Assembly: GCF_000247695.1 (NCBI RefSeq)
Contig: NW_004624742.1
Location: 10,817,149 to 10,881,148, forward strand
Direction of reading: 5' to 3'
Length of the DNA: 64,000 bases
Source of the DNA: Heterocephalus glaber
Lineage: Eukaryota > Chordata > Mammalia > Rodentia > Bathyergidae
Shown: piece by piece, positions 48,001 through 57,000 of the stretch
Position numbering within the stretch: the first letter of the stretch is position 1
Layout: every line of letters begins with the position of its first letter
The notes under the pieces: generated by a model
What the model was told of the DNA's origin: nothing
What the model saw: the letters and a program-made list of their open reading frames with translations, nothing else
Database searches by the model: none
Translations under genes and position numbers: made by a program

Positions 48001-51000
48001 CCCCCTCTAAATTTCATTCTGATTTGGAAAATATCTGTCTGTTTCCTATTATCCATCCTTTAGTTTGCTCTTTAAATTAGTTATACTTTGGGTTTCTCAT
48101 GTAAGAGAAACTATGAGATATTGTGTGTCTGATTTATTTCCACTATTCTGTATTCTTCAAGAAAATGGATGAAAATACGGGGGGGGGGAGTTTTAACCAA
48201 ATATAGTCATAATGTAAAGCTTTATGTAATAAACTAAGAGTGGCTTTTCCTGTCCCAAGTAGTTCAGACTTATTGCTATAAAGTTTGAAGAAAAATATAA
48301 AATGAAAATTTTCTTTGCACTACACCACTGAGATATATCTCCAGCCCTTTTTATTTTGAGACAGAGTATTACTAAGTTCCCTAGCCTGGCTTCAAACTTT
48401 TGGTCCTCCTATCTCAGCCTCTAGAGTACCTGGGATTATAGACATGTGCCACCACTCCTGGCAAGAAATGTGAATATTTTATCTAAGAGAATTTGAATAT
48501 TTTTACCAGGAAACATGAGTTTTTGTCTAGACTAACATTTTAATTCTGGCTATACACAAAATTTGTATTATGTAATATAGAAGTTCTAGGAAAGCATACA
48601 AATCAAATTGTTGGATTATGTAAATTGAATTATTTAATTTAAAAAATAAATTCCCATGAACAAAATTCTGTCATCAAAAATACACAGCACAGAACAATGG
48701 CCAACATTTTTCCTAGTTATATCATATAACTAATTTCTCAAAAAGTTTGTCTACTTATACATACATCTTAGTAGTCACAGTAAAATAGTTTACAATAGTT
48801 CAGAATAATCAAAGGAGTTTTTTATATTGTTAGGTCTATGTGCTTCCCAGCACTTTGCAGGTAAAAGAGGAGACTACCATTATCCTTTAACAGTGCTTGT
48901 TAAACAAATGCTTTGTGCTGAAATTTAATCTATTTTTATTCCACTGTCATCACATACAGGCATTATAAATAAAAAGATTCTATTATAGTTCAAATATTTC
49001 CAAATGATTTTTATCTTTTTCCTGATTATAAAATTCACATCTTGACCAATACATACATAATATATATATATATATATTTTTTTTTTGATTAATTTTATCG
49101 GTACATTTTAGATATACATAGTGATTACATTCATCATAAGGAATTTGTACTATACATGATATATCGTGATTCTTTTTTCCCCAATCCCCTCCCTTTCTTT
49201 CAACCTCTTTTCCCCTTATTTACAAAAGCTTTGTTTCCATTTTTTCCCCTTCTATTCCTTTTTTTCTTTTCCCTTCCTTCCTTCCCACCTACCTCCTCCC
49301 TTGCTTCTCATCTGAACATTTTCTTTCTATTTCCCAATGTCTATTATACATTTTAGTCCTTATTTACCCTTTTGGTATTTTACTATACAAATTCACTAAC
49401 AATTAGAAACTGGTAAGTTAGATTAGGGTCTCTTAATAACTATAACTTTTATTTTTAAAGTTTTAATTCTGCAGAGTCTGTTTAGTGAAGTTATGCTAAT
49501 AATGTCATGATAAACTGTGAAGTGAAACTGAATTTGGAATTAATGGTAAATTTAGAATTGTTCTATCAAAGATAGCTCTTTTTCCATCAGTAGCTAATAC
49601 AATATCTCTTGAAGGAGACTATTAAAAAAATATTACTCTGCTCATAAAAGGTGTTGGGGTAGTATCATAAGATACCACTAGTACAAAGTTATCAGTTTTA
49701 AATTTCATTCTAAAGTAATTCTCAACCCTTCTTCCCTACAGGAAGAGAACTGTAAGACTTCTACAAGCGCTGTAGCCATATTCTCATTAAGGCAATGCTT
49801 CTTGATGGTGGTAGTGGTAGGGAGTATTATGCCTCTTAACAAAACATATCCCTTTGATAAAATTAGGAATTCATTAGCTTCTATTAACAAATTCATATGT
49901 GTTCAAGTTGTACTATCTTAAAGGTGTTCCAATTTAAACCTGATAAATCTTTTCAATCTTTGAAATGGAAATAGCATAGCTAAATACCTTATAAAATCTT
50001 TTAAGAAAAAATATGTAAAATCAAAGAATTATCATATTTAATATATAGCTACTCAATTTTAAACTACTGTAAGGATGGCTTTCTAAAGAATACACCAGAA
50101 TTTATCCAAATGGGTTTCTTATCCATCAAAATAGTAACCCAGGAGTCCCTGCTGTCACTGAGTACTCTACCTGGTGACAGCTCCTTTCAACATTATGAAT
50201 CAGATGTGGAAAGAAAATTCATTTAATTTTTAAGCTACATATAAATATTGAAAAACTTGATTCATTCTTATTGTCATTCTTTTTTTGATTCATTCTCATC
50301 TTCATTCTTTTTTTTTTTGCTAATTACAATATAATACATCTATCTCCAAAAGACATATTTGCTATTACCACTAATGATATTTAAAGAACATGACACAGCC
50401 TTTTAGGAGGTCTAATTTTTGGTGTTTAGCAACAGCTATATTGCTGAATAATGCCTCTTGATATGACTACTCTGCACTGACTTGGATGTGTAAGTTTGGA
50501 TAAATTTGTTTAAAAACACAAAAACAAGATCTGAAAGTCAAATTCTATTAATTCTATTAATTCTTAAGTATAGTCTGTATCTTATATAGTGTATCACTAA
50601 AATATTTCACAAATTTTAAAGTACTGACCTAAAATATTTTTCTATCAGGAAAAAAAGAACCAAAACCAAACAAGCAAAAAACTACTTACTGAACTTCTAG
50701 TTTCTGCAGCTTTTGCCTTTTTCAGTCTGGTTTTTGCAGCATCCAAATCCAGTCTCTTATTTTGTAATAGTTTTCTTTCTTTCTATAAATATAGAAAAGA
50801 TAAAATGCTGAAATTCATTAAGAACATACAGTACATACTTAGCAATAAAACAGTGATGTTAAAAGATAATACATTTCTAGAAATGCATAAAGAAATACAG
50901 TGTAAGAGCCAGAAATATATATCTTCCAATAATTAGGCTTCTAGCTCCAGTTTAAATAAATGGCTACTTAACTATCCGATCTTATGGTGGTATTTTGTAG

Positions 51001-54000
51001 CATATTTTCATAGTTATTCCAGGAACTTCTCTATAGATTTTAGGGTTGGCAACAATTGAGAATGAATGCAAATGTACTGCAGCACTGCAGAACACAAATA
51101 TGGAATTGTTTTTAAAATCTTTTATTTTTGTTCTAGTTTTATGTGCTGGTGAAAATGCAACTACATTTACAGCCATTAAAGAGGTAGAATTATTCACTAA
51201 AAACTGTAAACATAAATTAAATTATTTTACTAAAAGGGAACATTTTCCAACTCACAGCAATTGTTTTGTAATCTCCTTCTATGAAGTTTCTTAAAGGAGT
51301 AAGAAAATTTAAGGCTGATGTTTGAATCAGCTCTCTGTCAGCTGTTCCAATTCGTTTTTGTGTTTCTCCACACTTAATAAGGGCATTACCTGAAAAGAAA
51401 AAAGTTTTTGTTTTATTGTTTTAAAAAAAGTGTCTGGTAATGTCAGAAAATTAAAAATCATATGAAGATAAATTACCAGTTTGATCTGCTTCAAAGTTGT
51501 CACTTGTTTACCTCAGTAAAATTAAACAGAATTAACTGTAATTAAGGTAGATTTATTGAAAAGCAAATTCAAGATAAATATCTAAATGAAAAAGACCAAG
51601 ATGACTTCCTACCATATCCTAGTTAACTGGCAAATCTACCAATGAAACTAGAGAGGACAGATACACCGAAAATTATTTATGGTCACAGCTCAGAGTAGCA
51701 TACTTAGAAAAATACAAAGCTTACACTATTTTAACAAGTAGATTAAGTCACAATTTGTCTTCTGTTTTCTATATGTACTTATCTCAAGTACTGTACCTAT
51801 AAATAGTTTATATATTAAGAAAATGCCATATTTTACAACATGTATACCTGATATTGAAATAGGACAAGTACAACAGGCAAAGCAGAGGTAGAAAGTAGAG
51901 AAAAAAGAAAGGGAACCTCAAGATTAGGTTCTACCCCTGTTCTAGTTTATTAAGTTTTACCTCTGTAGATCTTAAGCCTTTCATATTACAATGAGATTAG
52001 GTCTCACTGGTAAGGAAGGTAATAGCATAGTAGTTAAGAGCTTGTCTCTGGATACTGACAGATCTGAATTTGAATTTACTAGCTGTATGAATATGGATGA
52101 ATTATTTAACCTCTCCAAGTCTGAGTTTCCTTATCTTTAAAATGGAGATGATAAAGTTTATGTTATCAGAATGATATAAATGACAATTTACTAAATACAT
52201 AAATATATTTGCACTCACACACAGAATATAGTGCTTAGTTCAATGCCTGGAATACTCAATTTTAGTTATTACCATTTACTAATAATAGGTTGTCAAAGTT
52301 CAATTCCAATTATCAGGATATGTTCAGGTGTAAACAGATCAAGCAGATTTAAAAAGGAAGAACATCTAAAAGCTTCTCTACTGTTCATGTCCCAGCAGGC
52401 CTTTAGCTCTGTGAAGGAAAGGGCGAGGTCTCCTTCATAAGCCTTAATGATCCCAGCACAAACAGGCAATAAAACATGTTTAATGCACAAAATTTATCTA
52501 AAAGTGAACCTCTAAAATTTTCAAAATTTCAAATTTATTTTAAGCATTTTCAGACTTCTCAATGACTTAGAATTTGAAGAATATAATGTAAATATTTCAA
52601 TGTTGTAAATCTAAAAAGCCTTTTGATGGATTAATGGTATTATATAATATAAGAGTATTTTCTGACATAAAGATAACTACTAAAACTTTAAATTTGTATA
52701 ATCACAGAATTTAGGAGCTATTTCATAAATAAGTATCTGGGGAAACTCATTTAATCTATCTACCATTTGGTACTCAAACAAGAACCAATTTCTTGAAGTA
52801 GTCTTAAATAGAATTAGCCATAAACAATAGGGAAAGGAAGCTAAAGAAATCTGAAATAGTCTTACAAGAAAATGAGGTCTCAATAATAAAAATGTGAAAT
52901 TCTGAACTTCAGAGTTGCATATTTGAAAAGAACAATGACTAAGCAAAACTGGCTTACCCATAAAACATAATCATAGAAAACATGAAATATATGAGGAAAA
53001 CAGAAATGAAATTAATCCGAACATTCAGAGATAATCACTGCTAAAGTGATATTTTTGCAAAATTTTAATGAAAGCACTAGTGATTTGTTCAAACATTCAT
53101 TGTGTAAGAAGTTCCTTTAGTAGAAAATAAATAGCCCTCAGGAAAATTTTACAAAAATCACAGAGAAAACATGTAAATAATAATTGCAATATAATACAAG
53201 AAGTATTACAATAAAGGTGTTGCAAGAACAATGGCAGTTACAAGTAAAGAATTCTTTTAACTTTTAAGAACTAAAGATATAAATTCTCAATAAATATACG
53301 CTTAAATATTAAATTCAAATGTACAAATTTATTGGTTACATATTTCAGTTCATTAAAATTTTAACATAATAAATTTAAAATTAAAACTGATTCTACTATA
53401 TGTTAATGACATCTCTAAGTACCAAAAATCTAATGTAAAAGTACTTCTTATTAGAACTGTTTGTTTTCCACTTACCATAAGCTGTTCCTGGGCCAAACTC
53501 AGTCCCTGCGTCAATCATATACTGTCCCAAAAGTTCTGGGTTGTTTATACGACTTGGCGCTTTTCTATCCAGTTTCTCATAAACAAATTCTTCTATTCTG
53601 GCATCTAGGGGAAAGATTAAAATTACCAGTGACTTCAAAAGAGCAAAACTATTTAAAAGACTTATTTGCTGCCCTGCCCTCCAGACATTTACTACTTCTT
53701 AAATATGAAATTAGCATTCATCCAAGTTTGTATCTTTATATTTAATTTTAAATTTATATGTAAAAGTGTCATGTAGCTCTAAGAAACTGATATTTTAGAA
53801 AGCTGATAAAATATCTCAGCACAAAAACATTTTAAAATAAAGCTAAATTCATTACTTGAGTATTTTAAGGGATTTTTAAGTTTCAGAAGAGTTGATAGTA
53901 TTTATTGTCTAGTAAAGTTCCCTCTGCCCTAGTTTTAGCATTTTAAACTCTGAAAAAAAAATATATAATATAAACTATGAATATATATTCATAATTTCAA

Positions 54001-56462
54001 AATTAGTGATTTTCAGCTGAGAAAACATGGATATAAAGTATCTAAAAGAACGGAAGAGTCATATCTGACACCTTTAGCAGGAGCACTTCTTGCCAGAGTC
54101 TAAATATAGGCACAGAAGCTTAAGAGATAGAAAGATCCAGGCTTGGAGTAGTCTCTAGACAGATCAGCAATATGGAGATTTGGCTAAAGGTTACTTATGT
54201 TTAAAGTTCAAAGACATGTATGTGTGGCATCTCTGAGTATGCGTTCACTGAAAAGATTTTACCATTACAAACAAGTTTAAAATAAAAAAGGACAAAGGCA
54301 ATCACAGAATGAGTATAAATGGAAAGGAAAAAAAATCAATAAAAGCCAAATTACACTTGGTTAGGGTAATATTTAAAATGAAAGAAATTCACATTTACAT
54401 TGCAGCAAGGTATTCCAGGGACAAATAAAGAAAAAATGGTTCAAGTTTCCAGAAACAATGATTAAGTGTAAATTAAAACTATAACCCCGAAAGAAGCTAA
54501 GTCAAATAAGTTCTTTATAAGCACCTCACACAGATTACTACATAATCCGAAGTTTCACATGGTACATATAAAAATTTAAAACTGAGTTGAACCAATAATA
54601 GAAACAACAGAAGTTGGCAAAAGTGTTAATTATAGTACATTAAAGATATGCATTTATTATAGGATGTTGGAATAATACCTGCTTTCGTAGCAGATTCTGG
54701 AACAAAATTAGAAGTTTCAAAGCAAAATTTAAAAAAACCTTTAAGTTAATTACATTATTCTTTTCAAAACAAGGTCAAAGGTTTAAATATGAATCATAAG
54801 TTGATTTCATTATGTTAATATGACATTTGGTATATTAATAAATATCTGCTTCGTTGCAATAGATTACTCGATAGGTCATAAAATCTTAAAATAGGCAGTC
54901 AACTCTGCTACAATGTATTATATACATATTTATGTGTTTATGTGTAATATTTCTAAAAAAATTTAGCTTATGGAAAAAAATCAAACACTAAAAACAACAG
55001 GACTTTTAGGGGAAAAAAGGGTCAGTTTGACCACTCAAAATCCATGTAACTTTATAACCATTACACAAACAACAACAAAAAAACCTCTTATTACTTTACC
55101 ACATACAATAGAAGTATAGGGAATTGTATTATATTTATAATTGTATTATATATCAGTCCATCATGAATGAGCTTTTTGGCTAATCAGAAAAATACCCTGT
55201 AGAACAGATTCTACATGTGAGGACTTTTGGATAGAGGAAGAACAAAAGGAAAAATGTCTACTGCTTTTTAAAAGTGTCATGCTATATAACTTATTTATTT
55301 ATTTTTGGTTTTTTGAGACAGAATCCTGCTATGTAGTTCAGCCTGGCCTTGAACTAACTCCCTATATAGCCCAAGTTGGCCTCAAACTCACAGCAATCCT
55401 CCTGCCTCAGCCTCTTGAGTGCTGGGATTATAGGCATGCCCCAACAGGCCTGGCTATGCTATATAATTTAAATGGCCTTAAATGAGTAAGAAATAAAGAC
55501 AACAAGTTTTACTCAAGATATGAAAGGTTTATTTTAGGTTACTCCAACTTAACTAAAATGGCATGTAATTGCTAATATTTTAGTGACTGAAGCTACGTTA
55601 ATATCTTAAAATAAGTTTATGGAATTTTGTAACATGCTCATAGTAGCACTAGGGAAAAGAGAAGGAAAGTATGCACTGTTTGTCTTTTTTTTTCTTTCTT
55701 TTTTTTTTTTTTGGTACTGGGGATTGAACTTGGGACCTTCTGCTCGCTGTCTTTCATATTTAATATGTAAAGCTTATAGTGAAAAAACGAGATGTCAATA
55801 CACCTGGTTCTTATCCAAATTCTACTTCTACTTAACTATTCTACAATGGATAAGAGGCTAATTTGTGAGTTTTATCCAATAATTATACATCTTATCTGCA
55901 AGTTTATTGGGTGATATAAGAAATCTCACAGTTGTCGGAAAACCAAATGGAATAATTTATGAAAACATAAAACTTAACTACAAAAACTGGTAATTATTTA
56001 AGCTTCTATATTAACTTTTCTTTACTTATTTAGGAACACTTTTTCTCTAGATGAAAAAGAAAGCCTCTCAGCCTCTCATAACTCTTAAAATTCAAATTCA
56101 CTGCCTAAAACTGAAGTTTCAAGAGGATTCTACAAATGCCTGAGAAATGTTACTTGTGAATTTGTTAGAGTACACAGAAGTATTTATTGTTTCTTTACCC
56201 AAAGCACACATACAAAAAACGCCCCCATAAATCTTGAAGCCACAATAAAAAAATCAATTTTTAACATTTAAAAACCCATTAACAGTTCTTAAGGTAGATT
56301 AGAGGTAATAAGTTTCTCACTTGGATTTGGCTGTAATAATACTTCAGTTTGTTTCATTATTTTTTCTGTCCATATTTTGGTACATTCAGCTTTGCTAAGG
56401 AGGTTCTCTAAGTGAGCATCCAATTCTGTCTTCTCTGCTTGGCCAAGCTTTTCTTCTGTGAA
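32901..56462 (-). CDS. SH3GLB1: SH3GLB1 (endophilin-B1 / Bif-1), spliced coding region lacking exon 1
   Basis: Endophilin-B1 binds and curves membranes through an N-BAR dimer and recruits partners through a C-terminal SH3 domain. The family acts at mitochondria, Golgi and autophagosomes, with Bax and UVRAG/Beclin-1 as known partners. Coding exons, in transcript order, are 56462-56321, 53604-53476, 51389-51256, 50782-50690, 40430-40341, 39980-39880, 33589-33361 and 33008-32901. All have AG acceptors and GT donors, and every junction keeps phase. They sum to 1026 nt with the TAA stop. Exon 1 (24 residues holding the N-terminal amphipathic helix) is not in the window; adding it gives 365 residues, the usual length. 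N-BAR spans exons 2 to 9 and SH3 covers about residues 305-365. Identity is near certain, because long stretches match the mammalian protein closely. Exon 1 must lie beyond 64000, so intron 1 exceeds 7.5 kb. Confidence 0.97.
33361..33589 (-). CDS. SH3GLB1: SH3GLB1 exon 10 (residues 254-330; linker and first half of SH3)
   Basis: A 229-nt exon. Residues 255 to about 304 are a Ser/Thr/Asn/Pro-rich flexible linker with [10 protein letters not shown] at its start. From about residue 305 the SH3 domain begins, with [20 protein letters not shown] matching the ALYDY-type SH3 strand and RT loop. The acceptor is TTTTCAACAG and the donor is GTAAGTGATG. The linker is the most diverged part of the coding region relative to the human protein as I recall it, as expected for a disordered segment. 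Confidence 0.97.
34830..35285 (+). mobile_element. L1 3' UTR with a tandemly duplicated terminal block
   Basis: CTTGAGACCATAATGTTAAG, TTGTATGAGAAACCCAAAGT and the terminal block ATTAAGATGTGTCACGTACA... with an A-tail. The terminal block (about 35040-35115) recurs at about 35188-35270, also followed by an A-rich run. It is the reverse complement of the L1 ends at 14.5, 36.0 and 49.1 kb. Confidence 0.8.
35930..37650 (-). mobile_element. 5'-truncated L1 (ORF2 C-terminus and 3' UTR)
   Basis: Minus-strand frames show the L1 ORF2 C-terminal region: [31 protein letters not shown] and [11 protein letters not shown], with [14 protein letters not shown] upstream and reverse-transcriptase-distal text further upstream. 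The frame is broken by shifts, so the copy is dead. The 3' UTR lies to the left (35930-36475). About 1.7 kb of a roughly 6-kb element remains. Confidence 0.92.
39040..39235 (+). repeat. L2 LINE 3' remnant
   Basis: AATGCGAGCTCCATAAAGGT, GTGCTAGGTATGTTGCAGAT and ACAAATATTTGATAAATGAATG-type ending; L2 3' end. Confidence 0.75.
39349..39527. mobile_element. Palindromic DNA-transposon MITE with TA target site
   Basis: A 179-bp element. It begins CAGCGGTACCTCAGTTCACC, and its other end in reverse complement begins CAGCAGTACCTTGATTCACA. A TA dinucleotide flanks each end, as for Tc1/mariner-pogo (Tigger) elements. Inside, GTTGGATGAGAACCAAATCA pairs with TGTGATTCGGTTCTCATCCAAC-like sequence to make a second hairpin. 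It lies 350 bp from an SH3GLB1 exon within the intron. Confidence 0.8.
39880..39980 (-). CDS. SH3GLB1: SH3GLB1 exon 9 (residues 221-253 plus 2 nt)
   Basis: A 101-nt exon that completes the N-BAR domain: [20 protein letters not shown] followed by [13 protein letters not shown]. The acceptor is CCCTTTACAG and the donor is GTAGTAA. It ends with AG, two bases of the codon for Ser254, which the next exon completes. Confidence 0.97.
40341..40430 (-). CDS. SH3GLB1: SH3GLB1 exon 8 (residues 191-220)
   Basis: A 90-nt phase 0/0 exon reading [20 protein letters not shown] and ending [10 protein letters not shown]. The acceptor is TAATTTAAG and the donor is GTGAGTGT. It forms part of the last long BAR helix. 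It follows either directly after exon 5 or after the alternative exons. Confidence 0.97.
41314..41401 (+). repeat. ID SINE
   Basis: GGGCCGGGGATTTAGCTCAG to GTTCAATCCCTGGTAC and an A-tail; flanked by GCTCTA on both sides. Confidence 0.92.
41442..41529 (-). repeat. ID SINE, GCGCAAGCGC subfamily
   Basis: Oligo-T, GGTACCGGAGATTGAACTCG, CTTGTGCTTGCGCAGCAGGC to ATCCCTGG; target duplication CTTAAAACTTT on both sides. Confidence 0.93.
42461..42545 (-). repeat. ID SINE
   Basis: TTTTTTGGGTACTGGAGACCG to GAGCTAAATCCCTGG; AAAATTTAAT on both sides is the target duplication. Confidence 0.9.
42850..42932 (-). repeat. ID SINE, older copy
   Basis: GGTGCTGGTGACCAAACTCA to GAGCTATAGCTCCTAGCCC, minus strand. 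Confidence 0.75.
44568..44591 (-). CDS. SH3GLB1: SH3GLB1 alternative exon 7 (8 codons)
   Basis: A 24-nt microexon reading IWAEEVTK in phase 0, with acceptor ATGCTGGCTAG and a strong donor GTAAGT. Inclusion alone adds eight residues in the N-BAR domain (the size of Bif-1b); together with the 39-nt exon it adds 21 (Bif-1c). In other mammals these isoforms are neuron-enriched, so a neural splicing factor is the likely regulator, but no such site was established here. Confidence 0.88.
46129..46176 (-). CDS. SH3GLB1: Possible 3' extension of SH3GLB1 alternative exon 6 (distal donor)
   Basis: If the proximal donor at the end of the 39-nt exon is skipped, the reading frame stays open for 16 further codons ([16 protein letters not shown]). 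It then reaches another candidate donor, AAG|GTTTGT. Using it would make an 87-nt, 29-codon exon that keeps phase 0. The added peptide is hydrophobic and aromatic, unlike the charged helix around it. The donor is weaker than the proximal one, and 16 open codons can arise by chance, so this is a candidate only. Confidence 0.35.
46177..46215 (-). CDS. SH3GLB1: SH3GLB1 alternative exon 6 (13 codons)
   Basis: A 39-nt segment reading [13 protein letters not shown] in phase 0. It is preceded by a pyrimidine-rich tract ending TATTTAAG and followed by the donor GTAAAT. It lies in the 10.3-kb intron between the exon ending ETRSS and the exon starting SEQEL. With the 24-nt exon downstream it would give a 21-residue insertion between residues 190 and 191. 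That equals the insertion size described for the long neuronal isoform (Bif-1c). Exact codon phase, splice signals and fit to known isoform size make this a confident call. Confidence 0.85.
46375..46526 (+). repeat. B1 SINE with 29-bp duplication
   Basis: GGCCAGAAGTGGTGGCGCAC to GACCCTGTCTCAAAA; GGTTGATGTT on both sides is the target duplication. It lies about 160 bp upstream (in gene direction) of the 39-nt alternative exon, antisense to the gene. Confidence 0.92.
47468..47600 (+). repeat. B1 SINE, decayed
   Basis: GCCAGGGGTGGTGGCAAACA to GAGATCCTTTCTCAAAAATA. Confidence 0.82.
47646..47733 (+). repeat. ID SINE
   Basis: GGGGCTGGGGATTTAGCTTA to GTTTGATCCCTGGTAC and an A-tail. Confidence 0.9.
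47736..47898 (+). repeat. B1 SINE with 29-bp duplication
   Basis: TTAGCTGGGTGTGGTGGTAC to GCCCTGTGTCTCAAAC, third SINE in a cluster of three in the same orientation. Confidence 0.88.
47905..48165 (-). mobile_element. L1 3' UTR fragment
   Basis: TTTTTATTAGTACATACATT, GATTACATTCATAGTGGCGC and GGGTTTCTCATGTAAGAGAA match the L1 3' UTR on the minus strand; an older variant of the family at 35.9 kb. Confidence 0.7.
48318..48464 (-). repeat. B4-like SINE
   Basis: Partial ID (CACCACTGAGATATATCTCC AGCCC) followed by B1 (TTTGAGACAGAGTATTACTA to ATTATAGACATGTGCCACCA), minus strand. Confidence 0.75.
49078..49385 (-). mobile_element. L1 3' UTR fragment
   Basis: TTTATCGGTACATTTTAGAT, GTGATTACATTCATCATAAG, a long CT-rich stretch and TTTTAGTCCTTATTTACCC match the L1 ends at 14.5 and 36 kb. 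Confidence 0.85.
50690..50782 (-). CDS. SH3GLB1: SH3GLB1 exon 5 (residues 160-190)
   Basis: A 93-nt exon in phase 0/0 coding [20 protein letters not shown] followed by [11 protein letters not shown]. The segment is strongly basic and helical, the charged BAR surface. The acceptor is TTTATAG and the donor is GTAAGT. It is the last constitutive exon before the 10.3-kb intron that holds the alternative exons. The residue after AAETR is Ser here; I recall Asn in the human protein. Confidence 0.96.
51256..51389 (-). CDS. SH3GLB1: SH3GLB1 exon 4 (residues 115-159)
   Basis: A 134-nt N-BAR exon. It begins with GT, completing Gly115, then [20 protein letters not shown], and ends YKTIA in phase 0. The acceptor is CTTTTCAG and the donor is GTGAG. 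It includes the central helix segment and the conserved [12 protein letters not shown] loop/helix of endophilins. Confidence 0.97.
52015..52275 (+). repeat. MIR SINE remnant
   Basis: ATAGCATAGTAGTTAAGAGC, GATCTGAATTTGAATTTACT, AACCTCTCCAAGTCTGAGTT and TTATCTTTAAAATGGAGATG follow the MIR consensus almost end to end. Confidence 0.85.
53476..53604 (-). CDS. SH3GLB1: SH3GLB1 exon 3 (residues 72-115)
   Basis: A 129-nt exon of the N-BAR domain. It reads [20 protein letters not shown] and continues to [11 protein letters not shown]. The acceptor is CTTTCCCCTAG and the donor is GTAAG. The first codon (Asn72) and the last (Gly115) are both split 1/2 with the neighbouring exons. The sequence is essentially identical to the mammalian protein, which is strong evidence of purifying selection. 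Confidence 0.97.
54679..54696 (-). CDS. SH3GLB1: Candidate 18-nt alternative microexon of SH3GLB1
   Basis: On the minus strand a pyrimidine-rich tract ending TTTTGTTCCAG is followed by 18 nt and then the donor GTATTATT. Exon 2 ends and exon 3 begins with the codon split 1/2, and 18 nt keeps that phase. Inclusion would change ...NPN-AR... to ...NP-KSATKAD-AR..., a net gain of six residues, with no stop, in the first BAR helix region. I do not recall a described isoform with this segment, so its use is inferred from splice signals and phase alone. Chance occurrence of a short AG-18-GT unit in a 2.7-kb intron is quite possible. Confidence 0.4.
55293..55454 (-). repeat. B1 SINE with 29-bp duplication
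   Basis: TTTTTTGAGACAGAATCCTG to GGGATTATAGGCATGCCCCA, minus strand. Confidence 0.88.
55692..55752 (-). repeat. Truncated ID SINE
   Basis: Oligo-T then GGTACTGGGGATTGAACTTG GGACCTTCTGCTC, after which the element stops; the A-box half is missing. Confidence 0.8.
56321..56462 (-). CDS. SH3GLB1: SH3GLB1 exon 2 (residues 25-71 plus 1 nt)
   Basis: A 142-nt exon coding the start of the N-BAR domain, beginning [11 protein letters not shown] and ending QPNP plus the first base of an Asn codon. The acceptor is a T-rich tract ending in ATCAACAG and the donor is GTGAG. It enters in phase 0, which fits an exon 1 ending after Gln24. It codes part of the first long BAR helix, including the motif [14 protein letters not shown]. 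The exon upstream of it is outside the window. Confidence 0.96.
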
Positions 56463-56789
56463 CTGTTGATTAAAAAATAAATAAAATAGATATACTTCAG
56501 ATAAATGCTAGGAAACTGAATCAATAAATAAAAGGCAAACTGAAATCCAAACAATTCCAAACATAGAAATAATTGTGTTCCAGGTCTATAAGCCACTGTT
56601 TATGGTTTTGTTTTTTTTTTGGCCCCATGGTAATTTATCTATACCTCTACAATAGCAGTAATGATGACTTTATCTTACAGTTATCATGTATTCTTAGTTT
56701 TGTTAAAATGCATGGTGTGAATTCTGTAGAAAATCTAGGATACTGTTTGGATGCAAAGTATATAAATATTTCTTACATATAAAGGTAGG

Positions 56790-57000
56790 GCAACATAAAG
56801 GTAAAGACTAAGAGCTCTGAGTCAGTTTTCAAATCTGTATTCAAATCCTGACCATACTGTTGTGTGATCTGAGCAATCTCTTGAGAATTTTTTTCTTAGT
56901 AGCCTCTATCATAAAAGATAGTATCTTACAGTGCTTTATAACTAAGACTATGCATGTAAATCACTCTGTTCAGTGGCTGGTATTATTTTAAATGTGAAAA
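56790..57000 (+). repeat. MIR SINE remnant
   Basis: AGACTAAGAGCTCTGAGTCA, CTGTATTCAAATCCTGACCA and TGTGTGATCTGAGCAATCTC follow MIR order. Confidence 0.7.

Larger units (their letters stand above)
40431..50689 (-). other. SH3GLB1 10.3-kb intron that holds the alternative exons
   Basis: Contains the 24-nt and 39-nt alternative exons, ID and B1 SINEs, two L1 3' fragments and a B4-like SINE. The rest is AT-rich without recognised features. Confidence 0.85.
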
